Assembly: GCF_004124275.1 (NCBI RefSeq)
Contig: NZ_CP027218.1
Span: 1,057,501-1,121,500, forward strand
Origin: Pseudomonas sp. DTU12.3
GTDB taxonomy: Bacteria; Pseudomonadota; Gammaproteobacteria; Pseudomonadales; Pseudomonadaceae
Length of the DNA: 64,000 bases
Direction: 5' to 3'
Positions 36,551 through 44,886 of this stretch are shown piece by piece. Position 1 is the stretch's first letter, and every line of letters starts with the position of its first letter. The notes beneath the pieces were generated by a model, which had not been told where the DNA came from, did not search any database, and was given only the letters and a program-made list of their open reading frames with translations. The position numbers and the translations under genes are program-made.

Positions 36551-37432
36551 TCAAGCAGCAGACAAGGTCTCCAGCAGGGCTCTGGCGTAACTCGGCAGCG
36601 CGCCGAATTCGCGCGCGCACAAGAGCAATTTGCGCCGCGCCCAAGGCTCGTTCAGCGTCAGGCTTTTGCAGGCTGGCGATGGCGCGCGCTCGATGGCCGC
36701 CAAGGGCACGATGGCAATGCCCGCGCCCGACGCGACCATGCGCATCACGCCATCGAAACCGTCGGCGCGAATCCGCATCTGCATCCGTGCGCCGGTGTGC
36801 AGTGCCTGTTCTTCGAGGTACACCGCCAGTGCGCTGTCAGCGCGTAGTCCGACAAAATCATGCTGCAAGGTGTCGCTGAAACTGACTTCGTTCGAGCCGG
36901 CCAAGGGGTGGTCGAGAGGCACGATCAACACCAGTGGATCGTCGCGAAACGCTCGGGTTTGCAGATCGCGGGTGTCGACCGCGTCGGAGACGATGCCGAT
37001 GTCGGCGGCACCCTGGCGCAACGCATGAGTGATGCGTGCGCTGGGCAATTCCTGCAGATCGATGTCGAGATTGCGATGGCGTTGCAGGAATTCGGCGAGC
37101 ACTTCCGGCAGGTATTCGGTGATTGCCGTGGTGTTGCACAGCAAACGTACCTGACCTTTGACGCCTTGCGCGTAGTCCGCCAGATCCTGCTGCATGCGCT
37201 CGGCCTGTTGCAGAAGCACGCGGGCATGTTGCGCCAGCGCTGTGCCGGCGGGTGTCGGAGTGACACCGCGACGACCGCGCTCGAGAAAGTCGATGCCGAT
37301 CGAAGCTTCCATGGCACGGATTCTGGCGCTGGCAGCGGCGAGCGATAAATGGGCGCGAGCAGCGCCTGCGGTGATGTTGCCGGTGTCGAGGATGTGCAGG
37401 AAGAGGCGCAGGTCGGTGAGGTCGAAGTGCAT
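36551..37432 (-). CDS. LysR-family transcriptional regulator
   Basis: The 293-residue protein is a complete LysR regulator with N-terminal DLTDLRLFLHILDTGNITAGAARAHLSLAAASARI and a substrate-binding domain. The start at 37432 is chosen because any longer frame would run through a REP element. It lies upstream of the flavin reductase gene on the same strand, and divergent from the TauE/SafE permease across a REP doublet. Either could be its target. The TauE/SafE gene is the more usual partner of a divergent LysR. Confidence 0.85.
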   Translation of the reverse strand: MHFDLTDLRLFLHILDTGNITAGAARAHLSLAAASARIRAMEASIGIDFLERGRRGVTPTPAGTALAQHARVLLQQAERMQQDLADYAQGVKGQVRLLCNTTAITEYLPEVLAEFLQRHRNLDIDLQELPSARITHALRQGAADIGIVSDAVDTRDLQTRAFRDDPLVLIVPLDHPLAGSNEVSFSDTLQHDFVGLRADSALAVYLEEQALHTGARMQMRIRADGFDGVMRMVASGAGIAIVPLAAIERAPSPACKSLTLNEPWARRKLLLCAREFGALPSYARALLETLSAA

Positions 37433-37465
37433 GGTTAGCCTCTGGTTTTGTGGTGGCCGGGCCGG

Positions 37466-37550
37466 CCCCTTCGCGAGCAAGCCCGCTCCCACCTTGGACT
37501 CATGTATGACACAGATCCAATGTGGGAGCGGGCTTGCTCGCGAAGAGGCC
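37466..37550. repeat. REP-type inverted pair
   Basis: CTTCGCGAGCAAGCCCGCTC... (37469-37492) is mirrored at 37521-37546. It lies between the LysR gene and the TauE/SafE permease, in their divergent promoter region. This is unusual because REPs normally sit after genes. Confidence 0.85.
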
Positions 37551-37647
37551 ATCAGCCCCAACGAAATCAACAGCCTCTCACAAAAGCAGAGGCACCCTCA
37601 GTATATGGCAGATTTTCACCCCACCCCGACTGGCGCACAGTAACGCC

Positions 37648-38412
37648 ATGAACACACTCGCAGATTTCTACCAACACCTCGGCCTGGCCCTGTCCCTGCT
37701 GGTCATCATGACCTTCATGCTGGCCGGCCTGATCAAAGGTGTCATCGGCCTGGGCCTGCCCACTGTAGCCATGGGCCTGCTCGGTCTGGCTATGGCTCCG
37801 TCGCAGGCAGCCGCGCTGTTGATCATCCCGGCGACGCTGACCAATCTCTGGCAACTGGCATTCGGCGGGCATCTGCAAGGGCTGATCAAACGCCTCTGGC
37901 CGATGCTGCTGATGATCTTCCTCGGCACCAGCATCGGCACTATATGGATCGGCATGGCCGGCGGGCATTGGGTGGTGCGCGGACTCGGCGCGGCGCTGTT
38001 GCTGTATGCGCTCAGCGGGTTGTGTCTGCCGACACTCAGGGTCAAACCGCGCCATGAAGGCTGGCTCGGCCCGGTCTGCGGTTTGATCACCGGCGTCATC
38101 ACTTCCGCCACGGGTGTGTTCGTGATTCCTGCCGTGCCTTACATGCAGGCGCTGGGTTTGAGCCGAGATGAACTGGTGCAGGCGCTCGGTCTGTCATTCA
38201 CCGTCTCGACCCTGGCGTTGGCCGGCGGTCTGCTCTGGCTCGGCGCGTTGGGCGGCGGCGAATTGAGCGCCTCGTTGCTGGCGCTGATTCCGGCGGTGCT
38301 GGGCATGTTGCTCGGCCAGTGGCTGCGTCAGCGCATCAGTGCGGCGCTATTCAAGCGGGTCTTTTTTATCGGTCTGGGCGCGCTCGGCGCCCATTTGTTG
38401 ATCAGCGGATAG
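37648..38412 (+). CDS. TauE/SafE-family permease
   Basis: The 254-residue membrane protein has about eight hydrophobic segments and family patterns GLIKGVIGLGLPTVAMGLLGL near the N-terminus and GLITGVITSATGVFVIPAVPYMQALGL in the middle. Members move sulfite, sulfoacetate or other organic anions. The ATG at 37648 is chosen because upstream in-frame codons lie in a REP element. Its end overlaps the convergent YgiN-like gene by 11 bases. The substrate is unknown. Confidence 0.87.
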   Translation: MNTLADFYQHLGLALSLLVIMTFMLAGLIKGVIGLGLPTVAMGLLGLAMAPSQAAALLIIPATLTNLWQLAFGGHLQGLIKRLWPMLLMIFLGTSIGTIWIGMAGGHWVVRGLGAALLLYALSGLCLPTLRVKPRHEGWLGPVCGLITGVITSATGVFVIPAVPYMQALGLSRDELVQALGLSFTVSTLALAGGLLWLGALGGGELSASLLALIPAVLGMLLGQWLRQRISAALFKRVFFIGLGALGAHLLISG

Positions 38413-38716
38413 CCGATGAATCGCTGAGCATTTCGATCTGGCGGATATCGAAATCCTGTTGCAGATACTCCATGCGCCGGGCAAAAAATTCCTTCATGTG
38501 CGGCAAATTCGAATGCACATCCAGGTGCGCCTGGCTCGCCCAGATCTCGTAAAAGATAAACAGCGACGGATCTTCCTTGTCGCGCAACATGTGGTATTCG
38601 ATGCAGCCGGGCTCGGCGCGGCTCGGTTCAACATAGGCGCGAAACAGCGCCTCAAAGGCCTCGGCTTTCTCCGGGCGGGTCTTGGCGTGCAGGATAAATC
38701 CCAAGCGTTCACTCAT
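38402..38716 (-). CDS. YgiN-like antibiotic biosynthesis monooxygenase (ABM) domain protein
   Basis: The 104-residue protein is a small ferredoxin-fold ABM domain. It has EAFRALF-like helices, CIEYHMLRDKEDPSLFIFYEIWASQAHLDVH and HMKEFFARRM, typical of YgiN quinol monooxygenases. These oxidise quinols without cofactors. It is divergent from mdaB. In E. coli, ygiN and mdaB are also neighbours and form a quinone redox pair, which supports the same role here. The convergent overlap with the permease gene is small. Confidence 0.85.
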   Translation of the reverse strand: MSERLGFILHAKTRPEKAEAFEALFRAYVEPSRAEPGCIEYHMLRDKEDPSLFIFYEIWASQAHLDVHSNLPHMKEFFARRMEYLQQDFDIRQIEMLSDSSAIR

Positions 38717-38900
38717 CAAAACAACTCCTCAAATGCAGATGGCCGCGCATGCTATGGCAATAATCGGCATTAGATTCGTGCTTTTCAGTCAAATGTATTT
38801 TGCGCAATCACGGCTTATTCCGCGCGAGGCGGACCGTTAGTCTGCCGCCATTCCAGTTTCCCTTCTCCATCCAGCCCAATGGCTGCGCCGAGGCTTTCTC

Positions 38901-39491
38901 ATGAAAAAAGTGCTGTTGCTCAATGGCGGTAAAAAATTCGCTCACTCCGACGGTCGCTACAACGCCACGCTGCATGAAGCGGCGCTGAGCGTGCTCGATC
39001 GGGGCGGGCTCGACGTCAAAACCACCTTCATCGACGAAGGCTACGACGTCGCTGAGGAAGTGGCCAAGTTCCTTTGGGCTGACGTGATCATTTATCAGAT
39101 GCCGGGCTGGTGGATGGGTGCGCCATGGACGGTGAAAAAGTACCTCGACGAAGTCTTCACCGAAGGCCACGGCAGCCTCTACGCCAGCGATGGCCGCACC
39201 CGTTCCGATGCCTCGCAGAAGTACGGCAGCGGCGGTCTGATTCAGGGCAAGCAATACATGCTGTCGCTGACCTGGAACGCACCGCAGCAAGCGTTCGATG
39301 ACCCGACTGATTTCTTCGAGGCCAAAGGTGTTGATGCGGTGTACTTCCCGTTCCACAAGGCCAACGAATTTCTCGGTATGACCGGTTTGCCGACATTCCT
39401 GTGCGTAGACGTAATGAAGCGTCCGAATATCGAGGGTGATGTGGCGCGTTACGAACAGCATCTGACCGAGGTATTTGGCCTTAAGGCTTGA
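38901..39491 (+). CDS. mdaB: NADPH:quinone oxidoreductase MdaB
   Basis: MdaB is an FAD-containing, flavodoxin-fold enzyme that reduces quinones by two electrons and so avoids semiquinone radicals. The 196-residue protein matches the family length. It begins MKKVLLLNGGKKFAHSDGR and has IIYQMPGWWMGAPWTVKKYLDEV near residue 65 and KQYMLSLTWNAPQQAFD near 115. It is divergent from the YgiN-like gene; together they could cycle quinones. The LysR at 39611 is encoded downstream on the same strand across a REP. Confidence 0.92.
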   Translation: MKKVLLLNGGKKFAHSDGRYNATLHEAALSVLDRGGLDVKTTFIDEGYDVAEEVAKFLWADVIIYQMPGWWMGAPWTVKKYLDEVFTEGHGSLYASDGRTRSDASQKYGSGGLIQGKQYMLSLTWNAPQQAFDDPTDFFEAKGVDAVYFPFHKANEFLGMTGLPTFLCVDVMKRPNIEGDVARYEQHLTEVFGLKA

Positions 39492-39521
39492 GTGTTTCGA
39501 GCTACTATCGGTGGTAACAGC

Positions 39522-39589
39522 AAAAGATCGCAGCCTGCGGCAGCTCCTACAGAGTTCACATGTAGGAGCTGCCGAAGGCTGCGATCTTG
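39522..39589. repeat. REP-type inverted pair
   Basis: AAAAGATCGCAGCCTGCGGC... is mirrored by ...GCCGAAGGCTGCGATCTT with a short loop between. It lies just after mdaB and before the next LysR gene. Confidence 0.85.
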
Positions 39590-39610
39590 GCGATCTAAAA
39601 GAGGATACCC

Positions 39611-40522
39611 GTGAAAGCCAGATCCGATGAGTTGCAGATTTTCGTCTGCGTGATCGAATGCGGTTCCATCTCCGCCGCCGCCGAGCAAGTCGGCCAGACG
39701 CCGTCGGCCGTCAGTCGCACGCTGTCGAAGCTGGAAGCCAAGCTCGACACCACGCTGATCAACCGCACCACGCGGCGCATGGACCTGACCGAGGAGGGCA
39801 AGTACTTCTTCGAACACGCCAAGCTGATTCTCGACCAGATGGATCAACTCGAAGAACGCCTGTCCTCGCGCCAGCAAACCCCGTCCGGGCGCCTGCGGAT
39901 CAACGCCGCCTCACCGTTCATGCTCCACGCCGTGGTCCCGTACATCGACGAGTTTCGTCGTCTCTACCCGGACATCCAGCTCGAACTCAACAGCAACGAC
40001 CTGATTATTGACCTGCTGGAACAAAGCACCGACATTGCCATTCGCATCGGCACCCTCGCCGATTCGACGCTGCATGCGCGCTCACTCGGTTGCAGCCCGC
40101 TGCTGATCGTCGCCAGCCCCGCCTACCTGAAAAAACATAGTGCACCGCAGCAAGTCGCCGATCTGAGCGAACACACCTTGCTCGGCTTCACCCAGAACGA
40201 AGGTCTAAACCAGTGGCCGCTGCGCTACGTGCACGGCGACCGCTGGCCGATCACGCCGGCGATCAGCGCCTCCAGTGGCGAGACTGTGCGCCATCTGGCG
40301 CTGGAGGGGCAGGGCATCGCCTGCCTGTCGCACTTCATGACCATCGACGACATCCGCGCCGGTCGCCTGAAAGTCCTGCTCGGCGAATTCAACAGCGGTT
40401 ATCGCCAGCCGATCAACGCGGTGTACTACCGTAACTCGCAACTGGCGCTGCGCATCCAGTGCTTCCTCGATTTCATCCAGAGCAAACTCGCCGCCTACGC
40501 CAGCGCCGATTTCAAGGGCTGA
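39611..40522 (+). CDS. LysR-family transcriptional regulator
   Basis: The 303-residue LysR protein has SDELQIFVCVIECGSISAAAEQVGQTPSAVSRTLSKLEAKL-type DNA-binding sequence and a full effector domain. It belongs to the CrgA/DmlR-like group, judged by TTRRMDLTEEGKYFFEHAK. The GTG start follows AAGAGGA. It lies between mdaB and an SDR gene on the same strand. LysRs of this group commonly control adjacent quinone-reductase or SDR genes, but the target here is inferred. Confidence 0.88.
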   Translation: MKARSDELQIFVCVIECGSISAAAEQVGQTPSAVSRTLSKLEAKLDTTLINRTTRRMDLTEEGKYFFEHAKLILDQMDQLEERLSSRQQTPSGRLRINAASPFMLHAVVPYIDEFRRLYPDIQLELNSNDLIIDLLEQSTDIAIRIGTLADSTLHARSLGCSPLLIVASPAYLKKHSAPQQVADLSEHTLLGFTQNEGLNQWPLRYVHGDRWPITPAISASSGETVRHLALEGQGIACLSHFMTIDDIRAGRLKVLLGEFNSGYRQPINAVYYRNSQLALRIQCFLDFIQSKLAAYASADFKG

Positions 40523-40625
40523 TTCGTAACCTCTGCGCAAGAGTGAATTGGGCGGGAGCGGGTTTTTCCCTCGGGCTAACGGGCCGATACTCGTCCCATC
40601 ACTTACTCACGCAGGGAGTTTCTCC

Positions 40626-41519
40626 ATGAACGTATTCATCACCGGCGCTGCCGGTTTTATCGGCGGCTCGATCGCTACCGGTCTGGTTCAGGCCGGGCAC
40701 ACAGTCTCCGGCCTGGTGCGCAGCGCCGAACAGGCTGCCGAGCTGAAAGCGCTGGGCATCACCGCGGTCATCGGCACTCTGGATGACAAAGCACTGCTCG
40801 CCGAACAGGCCCGCGCTGCCGACGCCGTTATCAACGCCGCCAGCAGCGACCATCGTGGTGCGGTCGAAGCCTTGCTCGATGCCTTGCGCGGTACCAACAA
40901 AGTCTTCCTGCACACCAGCGGTTCGAGCATCGTCGGCGATGCATCCGGCGGCAAGTCCAGCGACGTCATCTACTTTGAGGACAACCTGCCAGAACCGACC
41001 GTCGACAAGGCCGCGCGCGTGGCCATCGACAACCTGATCCTCGCCGCGGCGCAGGACGGCGTGAATTCGGCAGTGATCTGCAACACGCTGATCTACGGCC
41101 ACAGCCTGGGCGTCAATCGCGACAGCGTGCAATTGCCGCGACTGCTCAAGCAGGCACGCAAAAGCGGCGTAGTGCGCCACGTCGGCACCGGCCAGAACAT
41201 CTGGTCCAACGTACACATCGAAGACGTCGTCGCCTTGTATCTGCTGGCGCTGACCAAAAACGTTCCGGGCACGTTCTACTTCGTCGAAAGCGGCGAAGCG
41301 TCGTTCATCGACATGACCACCGCCATGGCCCAAGCGCTGAATCTGGGCCAACCGCAAGATTGGCCATTGAAAGACGCCGAAGCCGAATGGGGCTACGAAA
41401 TGGCCAACTACGGCCTCGGCTCCAACAGCCGCGTACGCGGCAAACATGCGCGCGAACTGCTGGGCTGGGCGCCGAAACGCACGTCAGTGGTTGAATGGAT
41501 TCGTAACGAAATGGTGTGA
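40626..41519 (+). CDS. NAD-dependent epimerase/dehydratase family protein (extended SDR)
   Basis: The 297-residue protein begins MNVFITGAAGFIGGSIATGL, a Rossmann-type nucleotide site. It has the LHTSGSSIVG strand near residue 100 in place of the usual catalytic serine region, and an NTLIYGHSLGVN segment after it. No clear YxxxK was identified, so catalysis is uncertain; related proteins include atypical SDRs of the NAD(P)-binding/NmrA type. CAGGGAG precedes the ATG. It stands alone between a LysR gene and a terminator. Confidence 0.82.
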   Translation: MNVFITGAAGFIGGSIATGLVQAGHTVSGLVRSAEQAAELKALGITAVIGTLDDKALLAEQARAADAVINAASSDHRGAVEALLDALRGTNKVFLHTSGSSIVGDASGGKSSDVIYFEDNLPEPTVDKAARVAIDNLILAAAQDGVNSAVICNTLIYGHSLGVNRDSVQLPRLLKQARKSGVVRHVGTGQNIWSNVHIEDVVALYLLALTKNVPGTFYFVESGEASFIDMTTAMAQALNLGQPQDWPLKDAEAEWGYEMANYGLGSNSRVRGKHARELLGWAPKRTSVVEWIRNEMV

Positions 41520-41560
41520 TGGGTGTTTGAGCCCCGCCGGGCTTTGCTATCACCCTTCAG

Positions 41561-41591
41561 AACGGCTGCCATCGGGCAGCCGTTTTCGTTT
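41561..41591 (+). terminator. Terminator after the SDR gene
   Basis: ACGGCTGCC and GGCAGCCGT form a 9-bp stem around ATCG, followed by TTTTCGTTT. The reading frame of the following Fic remnant runs through it, which shows that the Fic frame is not intact upstream. Confidence 0.88.
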
Positions 41592-41597
41592 CAGGCT

Positions 41598-42005
41598 TTG
41601 CGCTTGTATTGCGCCAGACCTAGGGCTGGCGATGTCCGTGCGGTAAATTTGGGCAAGGATGGATTTTTCTTCGCCGCTGCGCCGCAGATCCCTCGGTTGC
41701 TCGATGGGTTTGAAAGGGACTGTCTTGCCAAATACACACCGTGCAGGCCCGAACTGGACGAGAACCTGATTCGCGCCATCGCTGTAACGCACGTGGAGTT
41801 CATCCTTATTCATCCCTTTCGCGAAGGTAATGGGCGCTTGTCGCGATTATTGGCGGATGTCATGGCCGTGCAGGCGGGCTACGTGCCGCTGGATTACAGC
41901 AGTTGGGAGCGAAACAAAGAGGCTTATTTTGCAGCAATCAGTCAGGGGCTGAACTGCAACTACGAACCCATGGAGTATTGGGTTCGGCAGGCATTGTGGA
42001 CTTGA
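41598..42005 (+). pseudogene. 5'-truncated Fic-domain protein
   Basis: The frame contains the complete catalytic Fic motif HPFREGNGRLSRLLAD at about 41811-41858 and the upstream family segment VNLGKDGFFFAAAPQIPRLLDGFE. Fic enzymes transfer AMP or related groups to target proteins. A normal member has another 60-80 residues before the VNL segment. Here that position is occupied by the SDR terminator, and no ATG with a ribosome site is available (only TTG codons at 41598 and 41604). It is therefore probably a remnant, although a short TTG-started protein cannot be excluded. The C-terminus looks intact. Confidence 0.65.
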
Positions 42006-42013
42006 GGTCGACG

Positions 42014-42175
42014 CTACTTGGCCAGGGACAAATTTAGAAACTTACTGGATCTGACTTTGAGTTTGCGCTCAATTGTCTCGACACTTTGGCCCGTCTCTAT
42101 GGCTGTCGAGCTGGCGATTGCGCGGATCAGAGTATCGGCTGTCAGTTTTTTTCTGGTGCGACGCGCGGAGGTCAT
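42014..42175 (-). CDS. Small protein convergent with the Fic remnant, possible antitoxin
   Basis: A 53-residue frame is basic at the N-terminus (TSARRTRKKL). It is followed by a helical TLIRAIASSTAIETGQSVETIERKL segment that recalls, without matching, the S/T-x3-E-G/N inhibitory helix of Fic antitoxins (here S-T-A-I-E-T). It ends nine bases from the Fic stop on the opposite strand, whereas antitoxins usually precede the toxin on the same strand. No clear ribosome site was seen, so both the gene and its role are tentative. Confidence 0.4.
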   Translation of the reverse strand: MTSARRTRKKLTADTLIRAIASSTAIETGQSVETIERKLKVRSSKFLNLSLAK

Positions 42176-42240
42176 GGCGGGGACTCTACGGAATGTAAGG
42201 CGAGTATAGCGCTTGGCTGGCTTAGAGAAACACAACGTAG

Positions 42241-42475
42241 GGTTGGACGCGAACCTGCTGGTTTGCCAGCGATAGCGGTCGATCAGTCAGCCTCTAAGTT
42301 GAATGTGCAACCGTCATCGCTGGCAAGCCGGCTCCCCACAGGTTATCCGCGTTGTACCTGATGCAACGCAATCAAACTGTGGGAGCGAGCCCGCTCGCGA
42401 AAGCGGTGTTTCAGTCGATAGAGATTTTGAATTGAGAACGCCTTCGCGAGCAGGCTCGCTCCCACAGTGGTTTCT
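42241..42475. repeat. REP cluster
   Basis: A clear doublet has CTGTGGGAGCGAGCCCGCTC... at about 42379-42403 and its mirror ...GGCTCGCTCCCACAG at about 42447-42471. A degenerate pair around 42245-42345 (CCAGCGATAGC... and CGCTGGCAAGCC...) precedes it. The region from 42176 to 42658 has no other gene. Confidence 0.8.
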
Positions 42476-42565
42476 CGTTCACCGAAAAGCCATGTAAATC
42501 GCGCCCCGCGATTTTCATTAATCACGACAAGACATATCCATTCGCGACACGTCTTACCTCTCCAC

Positions 42566-42578
42566 GAAAATTAATTTC
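42566..42578. promoter_or_regulatory. Candidate RpiR-type operator
   Basis: GAAAATTAATTTC is a near-perfect AT-rich dyad about 80 bases before the GntP gene. RpiR/HexR regulators bind AT-rich dyads of this kind, and an RpiR gene is in the operon. It is suggestive only. Confidence 0.3.
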
Positions 42579-42658
42579 ATGCGGTTTGAATTCTCGATCT
42601 CGAAATGATTTATGAGTTTCACAACCCATTCGAACGTGACCCTTTCGAGGAGTACCGC

Positions 42659-44008
42659 ATGACGCCTTCCTTCGGCTATTGGCTGCTGGTGTATGCCGCC
42701 GTCGCCATCATTGCGCTGATCGTGTTGATCGCCCGATACCGGCTCAATCCGTTCATCGTCATCACCCTGATTTCCATCGGCCTGGCGCTGGTGGCCGGGA
42801 TGCCGGCTTCCGGAGTGGTGGGGGCGTATGAGGCCGGGGTGGGCAAGACGCTGGGGCATATTGCGCTGGTGGTCGCGTTGGGGACGATGCTTGGCAAGAT
42901 GATGGCCGAATCCGGCGGCGCCGAGCAGATGGCGCGTACGTTGATCGATAAATTCGGCGAGAAGAACGCGCACTGGGCGATGGTCTGCATCGCCTTTCTG
43001 GTCGGGCTGCCGCTGTTCTTCGAAGTCGGTTTTGTCTTGCTGGTGCCGATCGCGTTCACCGTGGCGCGGCGCGTTGGTGTGTCGATTCTGATGGTTGGCT
43101 TGCCAATGGTCGCCGGCCTGTCGGTGGTGCACGCACTGGTGCCGCCGCACCCGGCGGCGATGCTCGCGGTGCAGGCCTATCAGGCCTCGGTCGGGCAGAC
43201 CTTGCTGTATGCGATTGCCATCGGCATTCCGACGGCCATTATCGCCGGTCCCCTGTACGCCAAATTCATCGTGCCGCGCATTCACTTGCCGGCGGATAAC
43301 CCGCTGGAGAAACAATTCCTCGACCGCGAACCGCGCGACAAACTGCCGGGTTTCGGCATCACCATGGCGACCATTCTGCTACCGGTGGTGTTGATGTTGA
43401 TCGGCGGTTGGGCCAACCTGATTTCCACGCCGGGTAGCGGTTTCAACCAGTTCCTGTTGTTCATCGGCAACTCGGTGATCGCGCTGTTGCTGGCGACCTT
43501 GCTGAGCTTCTGGACGCTGGGCATCGCCCAGGGTTTCAACCGCGAATCGATCCTCAAATTCACCAACGAATGCCTGGCACCGACCGCCAGCATCACTTTG
43601 CTGGTCGGCGCCGGAGGCGGCTTGAACCGGATTCTGGTGGATGCCGGCGTGACTGACCAAATCGTCGGCCTCGCTCACGAATTTCATCTGTCGCCGCTGA
43701 TCATGGGCTGGCTGTTCGCCGCGCTGATGCGCGTCGCCACCGGCTCCGCGACCGTGGCCATGACCACCGCATCCGGCGTGGTCGCACCGGTGGCCATTGG
43801 TCTGGGTTATCCACACCCTGAGTTGTTGGTGCTGGCGACCGGCGCCGGCTCGGTTATCTTTTCCCACGTCAACGACGGCGGCTTCTGGTTGATCAAGGAA
43901 TACTTCAACATGACGGTCGCGCAGACGTTCAAGACCTGGACCGTGCTTGAGACGCTGATCTCGCTGGTCGCCTTCGGTCTGACCCTCGGCCTTTCTTACC
44001 TGCTGTAA
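42659..44008 (+). CDS. GntP-family permease
   Basis: The 449-residue membrane protein has the GntP (gluconate:H+ symporter) layout of about 12-14 helices. Family motifs include GLALVAGMPASGVVGAYEAGVGKTLGHIALVVALGTMLGKMM-like sequence, AEQMARTLID and SHVNDGGFWLIKEYFNM near the end. The ATG at 42659 follows GAGGAG. GntP members carry gluconate, fructuronate or D-amino acids. With the RpiR regulator and D-aminoacylase downstream, import of an N-acyl-D-amino acid or D-amino acid is the likely role. Confidence 0.92.
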   Translation: MTPSFGYWLLVYAAVAIIALIVLIARYRLNPFIVITLISIGLALVAGMPASGVVGAYEAGVGKTLGHIALVVALGTMLGKMMAESGGAEQMARTLIDKFGEKNAHWAMVCIAFLVGLPLFFEVGFVLLVPIAFTVARRVGVSILMVGLPMVAGLSVVHALVPPHPAAMLAVQAYQASVGQTLLYAIAIGIPTAIIAGPLYAKFIVPRIHLPADNPLEKQFLDREPRDKLPGFGITMATILLPVVLMLIGGWANLISTPGSGFNQFLLFIGNSVIALLLATLLSFWTLGIAQGFNRESILKFTNECLAPTASITLLVGAGGGLNRILVDAGVTDQIVGLAHEFHLSPLIMGWLFAALMRVATGSATVAMTTASGVVAPVAIGLGYPHPELLVLATGAGSVIFSHVNDGGFWLIKEYFNMTVAQTFKTWTVLETLISLVAFGLTLGLSYLL

Positions 44009-44024
44009 CCGGAGCCCGCCGCCC

Positions 44025-44885
44025 ATGGACATCCTCTACCAGATCCGCGCCCGCCAGGATTCCTTCAGCGCCGGCGAAGGTCGTATCGCCCGGCTGATGC
44101 TCGACGACGTTGGTTTTGCCGCGAGCGCCAGCCTCGAAGACCTCGCGCAACGCGCCGAAGTCAGCACCGCCACGCTGTCGCGTTTTGCCCGCACGGTCGG
44201 TTGCCGCGACCTGCGTGATCTGCGCCTGCAACTGGCCCAGGCCAGCGGCGTTGGCAGCCGTTTTCTCGACCCAGCGGGCACGCCTGAACAGTCGGCGTTC
44301 TACGGGCAGATCGTCGGCGATATCGAAACCACGCTGCGCCAGCATCTGGCCGGGTTCGACGAATCACGCTTCGCTGACGCAGTGAAACTGCTCGGCCAGG
44401 CTCGGATGATTCATGCGTTCGGCATGGGCGGTTGCTCGACGCTTTGCAGTGATGAATTGCAAGTCCGCCTGGTACGTCTCGGCTACCCGATTGCGGTGTG
44501 TCATGACGCGGTGATGATGCGCGTCACCGCCGCCAGTCTGAACGCCGAGCAAGTGCTCATCGTCTGCTCGCTGACCGGCATCACCCCGGAATTGCTCGAG
44601 ACTGTCGAATTGGCGCGCAACTACGGCGCACGTATTCTGGCGATCACCCGCGCCGATTCGCCGCTGGCGGAACTGGCCGACATCGTCCTGCCGCTGCAAG
44701 GCGCGGAAACCTCGTTCATCTACAAACCGACGGCGGCGCGCTACGGCATGCTGCTCGCCATCGACGTGCTCGCCACCGAGCTGGCCCTGGCCAGTCCTGA
44801 AGACAATCAAGAACGTTTGCGGCGGATCAAACTGGCCCTCGACGAATACCGTGGCGGCGACGATCACCTGCCGCTGGGAGACTGA
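44025..44885 (+). CDS. MurR/RpiR-family transcriptional regulator
   Basis: The 286-residue protein has an N-terminal RpiR helix-turn-helix (AQRAEVSTATLSRFARTVGCRDLRDLR) and a C-terminal SIS domain, with MIHAFGMGGCSTLCSDELQ and LIVCSLTGITPELLETVELARN near residues 130-195. SIS domains bind phosphosugars or related ligands. It sits 16 bases after the permease gene and one base before the deacylase ATG, so it is inside the operon that it probably regulates. Confidence 0.9.
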   Translation: MDILYQIRARQDSFSAGEGRIARLMLDDVGFAASASLEDLAQRAEVSTATLSRFARTVGCRDLRDLRLQLAQASGVGSRFLDPAGTPEQSAFYGQIVGDIETTLRQHLAGFDESRFADAVKLLGQARMIHAFGMGGCSTLCSDELQVRLVRLGYPIAVCHDAVMMRVTAASLNAEQVLIVCSLTGITPELLETVELARNYGARILAITRADSPLAELADIVLPLQGAETSFIYKPTAARYGMLLAIDVLATELALASPEDNQERLRRIKLALDEYRGGDDHLPLGD

Positions 44886-44886
44886 C

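Noticed and set aside
37469..37546. Possible N-terminal extensions of the LysR (36551-37432) and TauE/SafE (37648) proteins
   Set aside because: The extra codons lie in a REP doublet, so the starts were moved to the first ATG after it.
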